Positions 1-9,762 of a DNA stretch of 22,738 nucleotides are shown piece by piece. The first letter of the stretch is position 1. Each line of letters starts with the position of its first letter. The stretch is from contig DLND01000176.1 in assembly GCA_002476905.1 (NCBI GenBank), forward strand, positions 1-22,738, given 5' to 3'. Both the position numbers and the translations under genes were made by a program. The notes under the pieces are model-generated. The model worked only from the letters and a program-made list of their open reading frames with translations, did no database searches and was not told the DNA's origin. This DNA comes from Flavobacteriales bacterium UBA7519 (GTDB lineage: Bacteria > Bacteroidota > Bacteroidia > Flavobacteriales > Weeksellaceae).

Positions 1-112
1 ATTTATAAATATGCCTATCTTTCGCTTTCAATAAAGGGTATGCTTTTCTAAATTCGTCATTAGAATTCTAAAAAAATACCGGCCGGGATTATTAACCTTT
101 AGTCCCTAAATC

Positions 113-328
113 ATGAAAAAACATTTTTTAATTGTAGCGATGGGAGTCACCCTTTTAGCTTTATATTCTTGTAGAGAAAATGAATCATTAACAGAAAATA
201 CTCCATTACCAGTATTAGAACTAAGCACTTTAAGTAAAAAAGGTGACAGTACTATGTCTCGGGAATTTATTGAGGAAACGGATCCTCCAAAAGATCGGGA
301 CAACTGGCGAATGAGTCCGCATCCCTAA
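113..328 (+). CDS. Small putative lipoprotein
   Basis: A 71-residue protein with a classical lipoprotein signal: MKKHF, a hydrophobic stretch, and a lipobox LYSC placing the lipidated cysteine near residue 20. The mature part is about 50 residues, polar and without a domain I recognise, ending in a proline-rich tail (DPPKDRDNW). It is the first gene of a + strand set, 78 nt before the MauE-like gene and upstream of the DUF6520-like gene, so probably co-transcribed with them. The ATG at 113 is the only sensible start because it supplies the signal peptide. Function unknown; membrane anchoring is inferred from the lipobox. Confidence 0.7.
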   Translation: MKKHFLIVAMGVTLLALYSCRENESLTENTPLPVLELSTLSKKGDSTMSREFIEETDPPKDRDNWRMSPHP

Positions 329-406
329 CATATTTACTACTAGCCAAGCATAGCAAAGTAAAAGAAATTTTGTCACATCGAATTATAAACTATAATGTGA
401 AATACT

Positions 407-1921
407 ATGAAAAAAATCATTACTTTTTTTCCAACAGTAACGGCTTACTTTCTTATTCTGCTATTCTGCTATGCAAGTGCCAGTAAAATATTCGATTTTG
501 AGAATTTTCAGATCCAGATCGCACAATCACCACTTCTTAGCGCTTATGCCGGATTTGTTTCGTATGCAACAATAATATCTGAAATGGTTATAGTTTTGCT
601 ACTGCTGATTCCCAAATCACGCTTGATAGGACTTTATGCATCATTAGGCATTATGTCTGCATTTACGATATACATCTATCTTATTCTCAACTATAGTGAC
701 TTTGTTCCCTGTTCTTGTGGTGGAATTTTGGAAAAATTAGGATGGACGGAACATCTTATCTTTAATATATTATGTGTAATTGCTGCTATTGTTGCAATCG
801 TGGTTTATGAAATTAAAAAAGAAATTTCTCCGTTAAAATATACTTTCTTGATTTTTACTACTGTTATTACTGCTTCCGTGCTTGTAGTTATTCTTTTTTA
901 TTCTTCTGAAAAAATCATTAGAAATGAAAATAACTTTACAAGGCGTTTCTTAATAAATCCTATTATAGAGAAGAAACTTATAACCCTTAAGAATAGTAAT
1001 TATTATTTTGCAGGAACCGATAAGTCGTCAGTCTATTTGGGTAATAGGGAATACCCTTTAGAGCTATTGACTGTAAACAACAGGTTAGATCCTTCAAATC
1101 CTTTAATTATTCACCTTGATAATTCCAATGCTGAATATAAAAGACTAAGGCTCATTGTGAGGTATCCAAATTATTACTTATATGATGGTACAGTTCCAAT
1201 TATATTATACGGAAAGGTGGGAGATCAAAATGCAAGAACCATAAGCCTAAATAGTGCTTTTTTTTCACAGCTTGAAACTGAAGACCATCTAAATTTTATA
1301 TTAAGAACCCAAAGCTCGCAGAATAAGCAGTTTGTTCTTGCTCAATTGAACTTAAATCAAGCTTCAACACCAAAAATATTTCCTGAAATACTTGAAAAAC
1401 AAATTGACGGAGTGTTTGATTCTGACGGTATCCTATTGACTGACAAAGTAACAAAAAGATTTATTTACCTTTATTATTATCGCAATCAATTCATTGTAAT
1501 GAACGATTCTTTAAACAACATTAAGCGCCTAAATACAATTGATACTGTTAAGACTGCACAGATTAAAGTGACTAAATTGTCCGATGGAAGACATAAAATG
1601 AACGCTCCGGCTTTAAAGGTAAATCGCAATGCCTCTGCTTATAAAAACCTTTTGTTTAACCAATCAAATTTAATCGGGAAACATGAATCCAGAGAAGATT
1701 GGAAAAATGCTTCTGTCATAGATATTTATAGAACCGATGAACAACATTATATTGGAAGCTTTTATATTTTCAAAAAAGATAAGCGTCCTGTTTCCGATTT
1801 TGTAGTAACTGATGAATATCTATATGTAATAATGGGAAACCAGTTAATGCAATATCAATTGACAAAATCAATAACAAAGTACTTTGAATCAGGGGAAGCT
1901 GAAAACCTGTCCAAAGAGTAG
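407..1921 (+). CDS. MauE/DoxX-family redox-associated membrane protein
   Basis: A 504-residue protein. The first 170 residues hold about five hydrophobic helices (roughly 9-26, 45-68, 73-96, 115-136, 145-166), with a PCSCGG motif at residues 101-106 (Cys102, Cys104) between helices three and four. That layout fits the MauE/DoxX superfamily of redox-associated membrane proteins; MauE is needed for disulfide-rich methylamine dehydrogenase maturation. The remaining 330 residues are soluble and beta-rich in appearance, probably extracytoplasmic, and not recognised. It sits 78 nt after a small lipoprotein gene and 25 nt before a four-cysteine secreted protein gene, which suggests that this protein could be a substrate. 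Family assignment is from motif and topology; the substrate is inferred. Confidence 0.8.
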   Translation: MKKIITFFPTVTAYFLILLFCYASASKIFDFENFQIQIAQSPLLSAYAGFVSYATIISEMVIVLLLLIPKSRLIGLYASLGIMSAFTIYIYLILNYSDFVPCSCGGILEKLGWTEHLIFNILCVIAAIVAIVVYEIKKEISPLKYTFLIFTTVITASVLVVILFYSSEKIIRNENNFTRRFLINPIIEKKLITLKNSNYYFAGTDKSSVYLGNREYPLELLTVNNRLDPSNPLIIHLDNSNAEYKRLRLIVRYPNYYLYDGTVPIILYGKVGDQNARTISLNSAFFSQLETEDHLNFILRTQSSQNKQFVLAQLNLNQASTPKIFPEILEKQIDGVFDSDGILLTDKVTKRFIYLYYYRNQFIVMNDSLNNIKRLNTIDTVKTAQIKVTKLSDGRHKMNAPALKVNRNASAYKNLLFNQSNLIGKHESREDWKNASVIDIYRTDEQHYIGSFYIFKKDKRPVSDFVVTDEYLYVIMGNQLMQYQLTKSITKYFESGEAENLSKE

Positions 1922-1946
1922 GCACAAATTTTTAAATAGTTTTACC

Positions 1947-2213
1947 ATGAAAAAAATCATGATCCCCGCTGCTGTTATCCTTTTGGGAACAGGAGCTGCT
2001 TTTGCTACAAAAGCCAATCAGGAAAAAGCAAGAGCTACATTTGATGGTTATCTTCGTATTGACGAAGGAGGAGGACAATTTAGATGTGAAAACACAGGTA
2101 AACAATGTACGGACGAAGATGGTCCTACTTGCGTATGGGCTGTGGATGGTGTAACTCCGTTGCGAAAAGTCGGTGGTACAATGTGCGGTGCAACACTGCA
2201 CGAAATACAATAA
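1947..2213 (+). CDS. DUF6520-like small secreted protein with four cysteines
   Basis: An 88-residue protein starting at the ATG at 1947. The longer reading frame from 1884 overlaps the preceding gene and lacks a signal, so I prefer 1947, which begins MKKIMIPAAVILLG and ends in AFA, a type I signal peptide with cleavage near residue 20. The mature peptide of about 65 residues has Cys47, Cys54, Cys62 and Cys80, an even number that could form two disulfides. The pattern resembles the DUF6520 small proteins common in Bacteroidota, whose role is unknown to me. It is last in the + strand set and is followed directly by a terminator hairpin. Confidence 0.75.
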   Translation: MKKIMIPAAVILLGTGAAFATKANQEKARATFDGYLRIDEGGGQFRCENTGKQCTDEDGPTCVWAVDGVTPLRKVGGTMCGATLHEIQ

Positions 2214-2226
2214 CAAATCAAAATAA

Positions 2227-2249
2227 GGATGCTAAAAAGCATCCTTTTT
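2227..2249. terminator. Bidirectional intrinsic terminator between converging units
   Basis: A 6-bp perfect stem GGATGC/GCATCC (2227-2232 and 2239-2244) with a TAAAAA loop, followed by five T on the + strand; the loop and flanking A bases give a weaker T run on the - strand. It ends the lipoprotein-MauE-DUF6520 unit on the + strand. On the - strand its loop contains the TAG stop of the S9 peptidase (2232-2234), and the last peptidase codons form one arm, so coding and terminator sequence overlap. Confidence 0.75.
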
Positions 2250-4721
2250 CATTTGGTGATCGATCCAAGGTATATTTTTTTTTAGCTTCAAGAAATAATC
2301 CCACCATTCTAATACTCTACGGTTCAGATCAAAGCTTTCAGGTGTTTCTTTTCCAACATCATGTTCTTTTTCAGGATAAAATAAGGCAATGACATTTTTA
2401 TTATTTCTTTTTAATCCTATGTAAAACTCCATTGTATGTCCCCAATGAACAGTTTCGTCAAGTTGACCAGTCCATAATAAGATAGGGGCATTAACCTTAT
2501 CAACATCAATTATGGGATTATTCTGAATGTAAAGTGCTTTGTCTTCTGCAAAGGATTTTTTCATTTCGTATTGCTGATTTTCGAACTGCCAGTAAAAAGG
2601 ATTATCATATTGATATGAATAAGAAAAATAAGCTCTAATAATATCGCTATGACCACTTCCACTAATATAAGCAGCAAAACGGTTCGAATGTGTTGCAATG
2701 AAGTTGGTTTCATAACCGCCATGAGAGTGCCCTGTTAATCCTATTTTAGTCTTATCAATACCGGAGTTGTTATCAACCGCATCCAATGCACTGTGAACAC
2801 AGTCTAATGCTGACAATCCAGTTCCTCTGAAATCGTGTGCAATATCAGGAAGCAGAACAAAATACCCTTTCTGTTGTAATAAACGTATATTGAACCCAAT
2901 AGGATCGTCATTTGCAGGTAATAAAAAACGATTAGATGAATGGCTTTGGATTTGATAAATATGTACTACCATTGGATATTTTTTTGACGGATTGAAATTT
3001 ACAGGATAATACAATATACCTTTTAGAGCCTTACCAAGTGAATTTTTAAAATTAAAAACTTCCTGAAGCACCTTTTTCTCAGATTCGTTTTTGGAAACCG
3101 CAAAACAATCCGAGATACTCTCTGACTTGTTTCTATAAATTTGTAGTTTGGGAGCGGTATTATAATTTTCCCTTATGAAAGCAAAGTTCCTTAAATCTTT
3201 ATCATATTTCAGCTCTTTTATCCTGTCTGGGGTGCTACGAATGATTTCCCTAATATCATCATTTTTGTAGACTACATATGATGTAGTATTATCTTTTTTA
3301 TCCCATAACTTCAGGAAAAGAGGATTTTTAATATTTATATACTTCGTTCGGATATTAAAATGACTGTTTAAATCCTTTTGACTCCGGTTAAGAATTGCAA
3401 TATCTATTGAGGGAAGCTTACTGTCCTTTATTATTGTATTTTTTTTAAGGTCATATTTCCATAGCCCGCTCACACTTTCAAACAAAATCCATTTACCATC
3501 CGAAGTAAATGCAGGATTAAGAAGATCCTCCTGATAAACAGTAAATTTTTCGCCACTAATTACATTAAACAGTAACCATTTTTGAATATCCTGATCAAAA
3601 CCTATGATGAGTTCTCCGGATTTATTTGTCGTGATATCTGATATATGTTTAAAAACCGTCTGAAATTTATTAAGCAAAATATCATAAACTTGTACTGTTA
3701 GAAGCGGTCTGTGAGTCAAGTAATTATTTTCTTCCAGAGGATGATATGCCAAAAAATATCTGGAATTATTAATAGGAACTATTTTAGAAAATTTTGTATT
3801 GTCTAAAAATATTTCCATACCTGTTTTACTGTCCCATAACCAGTAATAATTAATCTGATTTCCATATTTTTTTGCTTCCAGATTGTTATCATTACCATAC
3901 CAGACATCAACAATTTGGTTTTTTTCAGGCGGTACAGATTCTTCAAGGTCTATTAAAAATGATGAATGCTTTTCTAATGCCGTTACATTTAGGGAAGAAA
4001 GATTTTTTTTATCAAATTGCTTTGAATATAAAATTTCTCCGTTTAGACTGTTAATGATTTTCAAACCTGTATAAAGATTTTTTTTATCAATAACCGTAAT
4101 TGCTGCAAAATTGCCGGAATTATCTATAATCTGAATGTTTCTGATTTCATTATCTGAAGTGAAAATCGTTTTCGATTCATTTTGATATACCATATTAACC
4201 GACCATATTGATCCGTTTTTCTGGCAAACTAATAACTTTTTTTTCCGATCTGTTGTATACGTTATGATCTGAGAAAAATAAAATAATCGTCTTCCAACTG
4301 TATCAAAGACTTCCAGATTCTTATGCTTATCCAAAATACAAAACCTGTTATCGTCAGTTAACAAAAATGCTTTTGCAACATTTTCAAATCTTATTTTTTT
4401 GTTGCCGGAAAGGTTCCACCATATAGCCTCGTTATTTCCAAAAGCAAGTAAATGATCATCTTTTGTAAATTCCAGAAATGGTTTCTTTAACAAATAACCC
4501 GCTTCCGAATTATTTTTCTGTGTATCAAATACCATTACAGTATCAATATTATGGCTGTACCATTTTTTTATTGCTATCCATCGGGCATTTGCAGAGTATT
4601 CTAAATTTCCGATAGTATAGAATTGCTTAATCCAGTCGTTCAGAGAATCGCTTCTTACCGAAGCATTTAGCGCTCCACGAGAAAAAAAAACAAGCAGGAA
4701 TATAAAATAAATGCGCTTCAT
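2232..4721 (-). CDS. Secreted S9-family (prolyl oligopeptidase-like) serine peptidase
   Basis: An 829-residue protein with an N-terminal signal peptide (MKRIYFIFLLVFF, cleavage near ALNA). Residues about 25-550 look like a degenerate beta-propeller, as in S9 peptidases. The C-terminal alpha/beta-hydrolase domain carries the nucleophile motif GLTGHSHGGY with Ser666, Asp755 in TGQLDET and His787 in EKEHDVG, a complete and correctly ordered catalytic triad. Family members cleave short peptides in the periplasm. The start codon lies 2 nt after the SusD stop, so translation is probably coupled, and the three genes SusC-SusD-peptidase form one operon. This suggests that the SusCD ligand is a peptide or protein fragment. 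Confidence 0.9.
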   Translation of the reverse strand: MKRIYFIFLLVFFSRGALNASVRSDSLNDWIKQFYTIGNLEYSANARWIAIKKWYSHNIDTVMVFDTQKNNSEAGYLLKKPFLEFTKDDHLLAFGNNEAIWWNLSGNKKIRFENVAKAFLLTDDNRFCILDKHKNLEVFDTVGRRLFYFSQIITYTTDRKKKLLVCQKNGSIWSVNMVYQNESKTIFTSDNEIRNIQIIDNSGNFAAITVIDKKNLYTGLKIINSLNGEILYSKQFDKKNLSSLNVTALEKHSSFLIDLEESVPPEKNQIVDVWYGNDNNLEAKKYGNQINYYWLWDSKTGMEIFLDNTKFSKIVPINNSRYFLAYHPLEENNYLTHRPLLTVQVYDILLNKFQTVFKHISDITTNKSGELIIGFDQDIQKWLLFNVISGEKFTVYQEDLLNPAFTSDGKWILFESVSGLWKYDLKKNTIIKDSKLPSIDIAILNRSQKDLNSHFNIRTKYINIKNPLFLKLWDKKDNTTSYVVYKNDDIREIIRSTPDRIKELKYDKDLRNFAFIRENYNTAPKLQIYRNKSESISDCFAVSKNESEKKVLQEVFNFKNSLGKALKGILYYPVNFNPSKKYPMVVHIYQIQSHSSNRFLLPANDDPIGFNIRLLQQKGYFVLLPDIAHDFRGTGLSALDCVHSALDAVDNNSGIDKTKIGLTGHSHGGYETNFIATHSNRFAAYISGSGHSDIIRAYFSYSYQYDNPFYWQFENQQYEMKKSFAEDKALYIQNNPIIDVDKVNAPILLWTGQLDETVHWGHTMEFYIGLKRNNKNVIALFYPEKEHDVGKETPESFDLNRRVLEWWDYFLKLKKNIPWIDHQMKKDAF

Positions 4722-4723
4722 TT

Positions 4724-6091
4724 TTAATAACCTGTATTTTGTGGATTAAGATTCGGATTGAGCAATACTTCTTTTTGTGGTATCGGAAATAGGCTGTGAT
4801 AATCTTTCCAGTTAGGTTTTATTGCTTGCAAACTGTTTAGTTTTCCCATTCTTTTTAAATCTATAAAGCGGTGTCCCATTTCCGTAAAAAATTCTCTTCT
4901 GTCCTCCAAGAGAATTTCTGCTAATAAGTCTTGCTGTGAAATAGGTTCACTTACAAGAGGTAAGCCCGCCCTAAGTCTGGTTTCGTTCAGATAAGGTAAG
5001 GCTTCAGAAATTCTGTTTTGCTGTGCATATACTTCTGCAAGGAATAAATACACTTCTTCCAGTCTGAATACTACCGAATCCTCTGTGGTATTAGATGTTC
5101 TGTTTTTGTATTTATCAGCTCGGTACCAGGTATTTTGCCCGACCTGGATTTTAGCCATCCAATTTTGCTTGCGAAGATCCGTGTTAGCAAATGCAGACAA
5201 TAGATTATTTGACAAAGCGAATGCGGTAGGTGCGGTGTTTGCAAAATAATATGTCGTAATTTCTTTTGTAGCGCCGTCATTTTTAGGTTTCAGCTGCCAA
5301 ATAATATGTTTGCCGGATTTTATAAAAACTTTTGTAAGATCAACTTCGAACTGATACAATGGACTAACTGTAATTTCTTTTAGTAAAGGCTCAGCCATAT
5401 TCCAGCGGTGTTCCGACATATAAACCTTTGCCAGAAGAAGCTGACCAGCTTTTCGATTGAGAAAAATTCTCTCGGTGTTGCGATAATCATCAGAAAGTAG
5501 GTTTATGGCTTCATTGAGATCATTTTCGATATTCTTAAGAACCTGATCGGAAGCTGTTTTTGAGATGCTTTGATTGACTTTATAATCAGTGCCTAATGGA
5601 AAAGGTATATCTCCGAATATCTGTTGAAGGTAGAAAAAGACCAATGATCTTACAACCAACGCTTCACCAATGATCTTATTTTTTTCAGCTGTTGGTAGCT
5701 GAGACTTTTTAACTCCTTCCAGTATTGTATTAGCTGTATAAACGACCTGATAGGCTTTTGTCCAATATGTAAGGATTTGAGGATTAGAATCTGTTTGCGT
5801 ATTCTGATAAATGTCCGGTAATCCGGTTGATGATGAAGCTACATAATAATCAAGATCATCGGTATACGCGCCTAGTAATTTTCCTGTTTGATCCCCTGCT
5901 ACCGGAGAATTATCCCAAAGCATTCCGTAAAGTGCCGCTAAAGCTGCGTTTGCTGTCTGTACGTCCTGAAAAACATTTTCTGCTGCAATCTGATTGGATG
6001 GAACATCGACTTCAATTAGTTTTTCACAATTTAGGCAAAGGCATAAACCTGCAATTAGCATCTTGGTTTTAAAAAATTTTATATTTTTCAT
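4724..6091 (-). CDS. RagB/SusD-family outer-membrane lipoprotein
   Basis: A 455-residue protein, somewhat short for SusD (usually 450-600). The signal ends in a lipobox LCLNC, giving a lipidated Cys near residue 22. The body shows the SusD style: helical TPR-like segments with ALAALYGML, tyrosine-rich segments, and the typical C-terminal region LRAGLPLV, LEDRREFFTEMGHRFIDLKR and a final NPNLNPQNTGY. It would form the surface lid of the SusC transporter and bind the substrate. It lies 12 nt downstream of SusC and 2 nt upstream of the S9 peptidase, in one operon. The substrate is not readable from sequence; the adjoining peptidase favours peptides over glycans, and no glycoside hydrolase lies in the window. 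Confidence 0.92.
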   Translation of the reverse strand: MKNIKFFKTKMLIAGLCLCLNCEKLIEVDVPSNQIAAENVFQDVQTANAALAALYGMLWDNSPVAGDQTGKLLGAYTDDLDYYVASSSTGLPDIYQNTQTDSNPQILTYWTKAYQVVYTANTILEGVKKSQLPTAEKNKIIGEALVVRSLVFFYLQQIFGDIPFPLGTDYKVNQSISKTASDQVLKNIENDLNEAINLLSDDYRNTERIFLNRKAGQLLLAKVYMSEHRWNMAEPLLKEITVSPLYQFEVDLTKVFIKSGKHIIWQLKPKNDGATKEITTYYFANTAPTAFALSNNLLSAFANTDLRKQNWMAKIQVGQNTWYRADKYKNRTSNTTEDSVVFRLEEVYLFLAEVYAQQNRISEALPYLNETRLRAGLPLVSEPISQQDLLAEILLEDRREFFTEMGHRFIDLKRMGKLNSLQAIKPNWKDYHSLFPIPQKEVLLNPNLNPQNTGY

Positions 6092-6103
6092 TATTATTAG
6101 GGA

Positions 6104-9079
6104 TTAAAGATTAAGAACTGCTCCAAAAGAATATGTCCTTAGTGGAGGTAAAAATCCTGAAATATTAAACTCCGGATCAATTCCAAAGTATTTGGTAATG
6201 GTCAGTAAATTTTGCCCCTGAAAGTAAAGTTTTATATTCGTGAAAGTCTTAGACTGTAAGGGAACATCAAATGACAATTGAACATTTTTAAGTCTGATAT
6301 AGGAAGCATCCGAAACCGCAGCATCACTGTTTTGAAATAAAACCTGTGCAGCGTTATTCACTGCTAAGTACGGCATATAGGTTCCGGAAGGATTTTCAGA
6401 AGACCAAATGTTCAGCACTTCAATCGGCTGATTATTCATCCCACCGGGTATTGGCATCAGGTAATTGTAATTCCTGTTTTTTTGCTTTACGAATTGGAAT
6501 AAAAAAGATAGTTCCCAATTTTTATATTGCAGTTTATTATTCCAGCCTCCAAAATATCTGACTCCAATATTTTCAATCACTTTGTTATCATCCGGTGAAG
6601 CAATCTTACCATCATTATTGTAGTCTGTAAACTGGTATATCCCGGTTTGTGGATTAATTCCTTCCAAATGGTATAGTTTCACAATAGACGTGGAATATCC
6701 CACCAAATAGGTGTTTGCATATGTCGAACCTTCAATCCCTTGGAAGGAAAGCAGTTTATTTGAAGGAAAGCTTATATTAAAGTCGGATTCCCATCTGAAA
6801 GTTCCGCTTAAAGGTTTAACTCCAAAAAGAAACTCCCAACCTTTATTTTCCACAGTAGCGGGCAAGTTTGCTGTAACAGAAGAAAAACCTGTTACCGCGG
6901 AAAGCTGATATCCTACAAGCTGGTCTGATGATTTGTTGCGGTAATATGCAGCAGAAAAGTTGATTTTGTCCCTAAATAAACCTAGTTCTAATGCTGTTTC
7001 CAACTTCGTGGTTTTCTCCCAGCTAAAATCCGGATTAAAAAGTCTGGACGATGTAAGACCTACCGTACCATTGTAGACGTATGAGGAAGTTGCAAAGTTG
7101 TTTAAATAGTGGTAATCGCCGATATTATCGCTACCCGAAGAACCATAACTTGTCCGAAGTTTTCCAAAGCTTAGCCAAGGAATTTCATTAAGAAAATTTT
7201 CTTTTGAAAAAATCCAAGCCAGTCCTACAGCCCCGAAATTTGCGAACTTATTATTCTGCCCGAATCGGCTGCTTCCGTCTCTTCTTCCGGTTAAATTAAT
7301 AATGTATTTTTTATCAAACTGATAATTGAATCTTCCGAATAGCGCAGCATATTTATATTCTGTACGAATATTGTCGCCTATTACTTTCGTTTGTGCGGAA
7401 GCAATATTTTGGATGAATGCATTATTATCAAAGCCGTAACCTTCAAAGTAATTGGATTTCGTTTCATTGGACTGATACGATGCGCCAGCCGTTACACCAA
7501 CATTGTGCTTTCCGCGTTTCCAGTTATATTGTAACTGGGGTTCGAAGATATAAGAAAATCTTCTTTGAATATTCTGATAGGATTGCGAACTGGATGCATT
7601 TAAACCATACGAGGGATTATATATGGTGTCAGGAATTAATGACCATTCTTCGAATACCTGATGGTTGATTCCTGCGTTCAGTTGTATACTGAAACCCGGC
7701 AATAGCTCATACCTCCCTTGAATATTATTAAGAAACTGGACATTTTCATTCAAATAGGTTGCATTATATGCGGCTAATGGATTGTTGAAGGTATTGTTTT
7801 CCCAATTCAGACTACTGTCAGGTACATATAAAGCAGGAGCATTTGGCGCAAGCCAATGCGCAGAACGTGCTATATCTTCATTCATCTGCTTATTCTGTTG
7901 CTTTGCAAATAAATTATACATAGAAATCTCGAAACGTTTGTCTGTGGAATGATGTGAAATATTGTTGGAAACACTTAGATTTTTATACTTAAAATCATTT
8001 CCGTAAATAGTTGTGTCCTCATTATTGCTAAGGCTTAACAGGAATTTTGTATGTTCTGATCCGCCACTTAAAGAAAGTTGAGTATTGGTTGTTGTAGCGG
8101 TATGACCTAAAATCTCTTTTTGCCAGTCTGTATATCGTTCATTGCTCCACGTTCCGTTGATGTCATATGCATTTGCCGGATAAGTAGAGATACCGCTATT
8201 AATATATGCCTGCCGCCTCATATCCAGATATTGTTGCGTGTTCATCATTTTAATGCCGGACATTGCCTCACTCATTGCATAAGACTGATTAATGCTTAGT
8301 CGCAGCTTTCCGGAACCTGCTTTTTTAGTTGTGATCAGAACAACACCGTTAGAGCCACGGGAGCCGTATATCGCTGTTGCATCAGCATCTTTTAGCACTT
8401 CAATGCTTTCTATATCATTCGGATTTATTGTATTAAGCGGGTTAATCGAAGAGTTCGGAAGTATCGTACCGGATAATCGTGAGGGAGTTTCAGATACGAC
8501 AGGTACTCCGTCGATTATATAAAGCGGATTGTTTCCTTGTGTCCTTAAGCTGTTTCTGCCTCTGATTTGAATGTCGAATCCTCCTCCGGGAACTCCTGAG
8601 TTCTGAACTATATTTACTCCCGTCATTCTACCCTGTACCGCAGATAGGACATTCCCAACGGGCTGGTTCTCTATGTCCTTTGCTGTGACCTTGGCGATGC
8701 TGCCTGTGCTCTCTTTCTCTTTTACTTTGTAATATCCGGCATTCAGGACGACTTCCTCGATTTCCTTTACCCGGTTGCTTAGGATAATATTGACAGTAGA
8801 TTGAGCTCCAATCTCTAATCTTTGTTCTGAATAGTCGGAATGCTTGAAAATAAGGACCGGATTTTGACCTGATACCTGGATCTGATATTTTCCGGAAGAA
8901 TTGGTAACAGTGACTTCGGAAGTGCCTTCCTGAAATACCGATACATTATTTAATGGTTGCCCATTTTGAGTGACTGTTCCTGAAATGGTTCTTATTTGTC
9001 CGATGGCCATTCCCGAGACAAGCAGTATTAAAGTGATTGTCAATTGAAGACAATTTATCCTGCAAAATTTTTTTTTCAT
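6104..9079 (-). CDS. SusC/RagA-family TonB-linked outer-membrane transporter
   Basis: A 991-residue protein with signal peptide (MKKKFCRINC then a hydrophobic stretch to MAIGQ). Residues about 30-110 are a carboxypeptidase-D-regulatory-like domain (ISGTVTQNGQPLNNVSVF), about 120-245 the TonB plug with the SusC signature DADATAIYGSRGSNGVVLI, and the rest a 22-stranded-type beta barrel ending in a C-terminal YSFGAVLNL. It imports the ligand captured by the downstream SusD lipoprotein with energy from TonB-ExbBD. Length is normal for the family. It is the first gene of the - strand operon. No sigma/anti-sigma pair or hybrid two-component regulator lies next to it in this window, so its regulation is not visible. 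Confidence 0.94.
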   Translation of the reverse strand: MKKKFCRINCLQLTITLILLVSGMAIGQIRTISGTVTQNGQPLNNVSVFQEGTSEVTVTNSSGKYQIQVSGQNPVLIFKHSDYSEQRLEIGAQSTVNIILSNRVKEIEEVVLNAGYYKVKEKESTGSIAKVTAKDIENQPVGNVLSAVQGRMTGVNIVQNSGVPGGGFDIQIRGRNSLRTQGNNPLYIIDGVPVVSETPSRLSGTILPNSSINPLNTINPNDIESIEVLKDADATAIYGSRGSNGVVLITTKKAGSGKLRLSINQSYAMSEAMSGIKMMNTQQYLDMRRQAYINSGISTYPANAYDINGTWSNERYTDWQKEILGHTATTTNTQLSLSGGSEHTKFLLSLSNNEDTTIYGNDFKYKNLSVSNNISHHSTDKRFEISMYNLFAKQQNKQMNEDIARSAHWLAPNAPALYVPDSSLNWENNTFNNPLAAYNATYLNENVQFLNNIQGRYELLPGFSIQLNAGINHQVFEEWSLIPDTIYNPSYGLNASSSQSYQNIQRRFSYIFEPQLQYNWKRGKHNVGVTAGASYQSNETKSNYFEGYGFDNNAFIQNIASAQTKVIGDNIRTEYKYAALFGRFNYQFDKKYIINLTGRRDGSSRFGQNNKFANFGAVGLAWIFSKENFLNEIPWLSFGKLRTSYGSSGSDNIGDYHYLNNFATSSYVYNGTVGLTSSRLFNPDFSWEKTTKLETALELGLFRDKINFSAAYYRNKSSDQLVGYQLSAVTGFSSVTANLPATVENKGWEFLFGVKPLSGTFRWESDFNISFPSNKLLSFQGIEGSTYANTYLVGYSTSIVKLYHLEGINPQTGIYQFTDYNNDGKIASPDDNKVIENIGVRYFGGWNNKLQYKNWELSFLFQFVKQKNRNYNYLMPIPGGMNNQPIEVLNIWSSENPSGTYMPYLAVNNAAQVLFQNSDAAVSDASYIRLKNVQLSFDVPLQSKTFTNIKLYFQGQNLLTITKYFGIDPEFNISGFLPPLRTYSFGAVLNL

Positions 9080-9762
9080 ACCTTTGAATAGGGTTTAATT
9101 AGTTAAACTTGGCTCTTGGCTGCATTGTGTAAACTCGAAAATACTATTATGCAGCAAGGGCTTTTTATTGGTCTTTGAGGTTGATTAATTTTTACTGTCT
9201 GTTTCTTATTGTAATGGATTTTTAAAGACCGTATTGGCGGAAGCCTTACCAGTGCAGAAAACTTCCTGCCTATACAGGTCAAAATTTAATATGAATGAAA
9301 TTAACTTCACGTGAAAGCCGTAAGGCCACAATGGGTTGTGCACCACATTGTAATCTGTCAATTTTAAATATGAAACTTCGCATTGAAACATGAAAACAGC
9401 CCTTAAAATCTGAATCATATAGACAGTTCATTTTTTGTCAATAATAAATTCCCTTCGTGCTGAAAAATAATTTGGAAAATTAAAAGAAAGCGAGTACTTT
9501 TAAGGTATGAGTTTAAAACGTAGTCTGGCTTTCCTTTTTACTACTATTAAAGGAATTTGGAGTGTGTGTCGGCTATTGATAATTTTTATGCCTCATTTAT
9601 AGATTGCAAATGTGGCATAGAGCTGTGATTTCTTCTGCTATTCTCACGGACTACTCAGGGGGGCGAATAGGCAGAAATGTTGAAAATGTCGTCCTCATAA
9701 ATATTGTTTTATATATGGAACGATGCTTTTAAGATATGAGAGGAATTCTTGTAAAAAGCAAG
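9080..9762. other. Gene-free region upstream of the SusC operon
   Basis: About 680 nt without a convincing gene. It must contain the promoter of the leftward SusC operon, but no exact TAnnTTTG box was found on the - strand close to the start at 9079. A 70-codon frame on the - strand (9206-9418) has no recognisable features and I do not accept it. A run of six G lies near 9659-9664. The DNA left of about 9500 is less AT-rich than the island to the right. Confidence 0.5.

Noticed and set aside
1884..1946. Upstream extension of the DUF6520-like gene
   Set aside because: It overlaps the MauE-like gene and would place 21 residues before an obvious signal peptide.
9206..9418. 70-codon frame on the - strand upstream of SusC
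   Set aside because: No signal, domain or promoter, and a composition that does not look like a local protein; likely chance.
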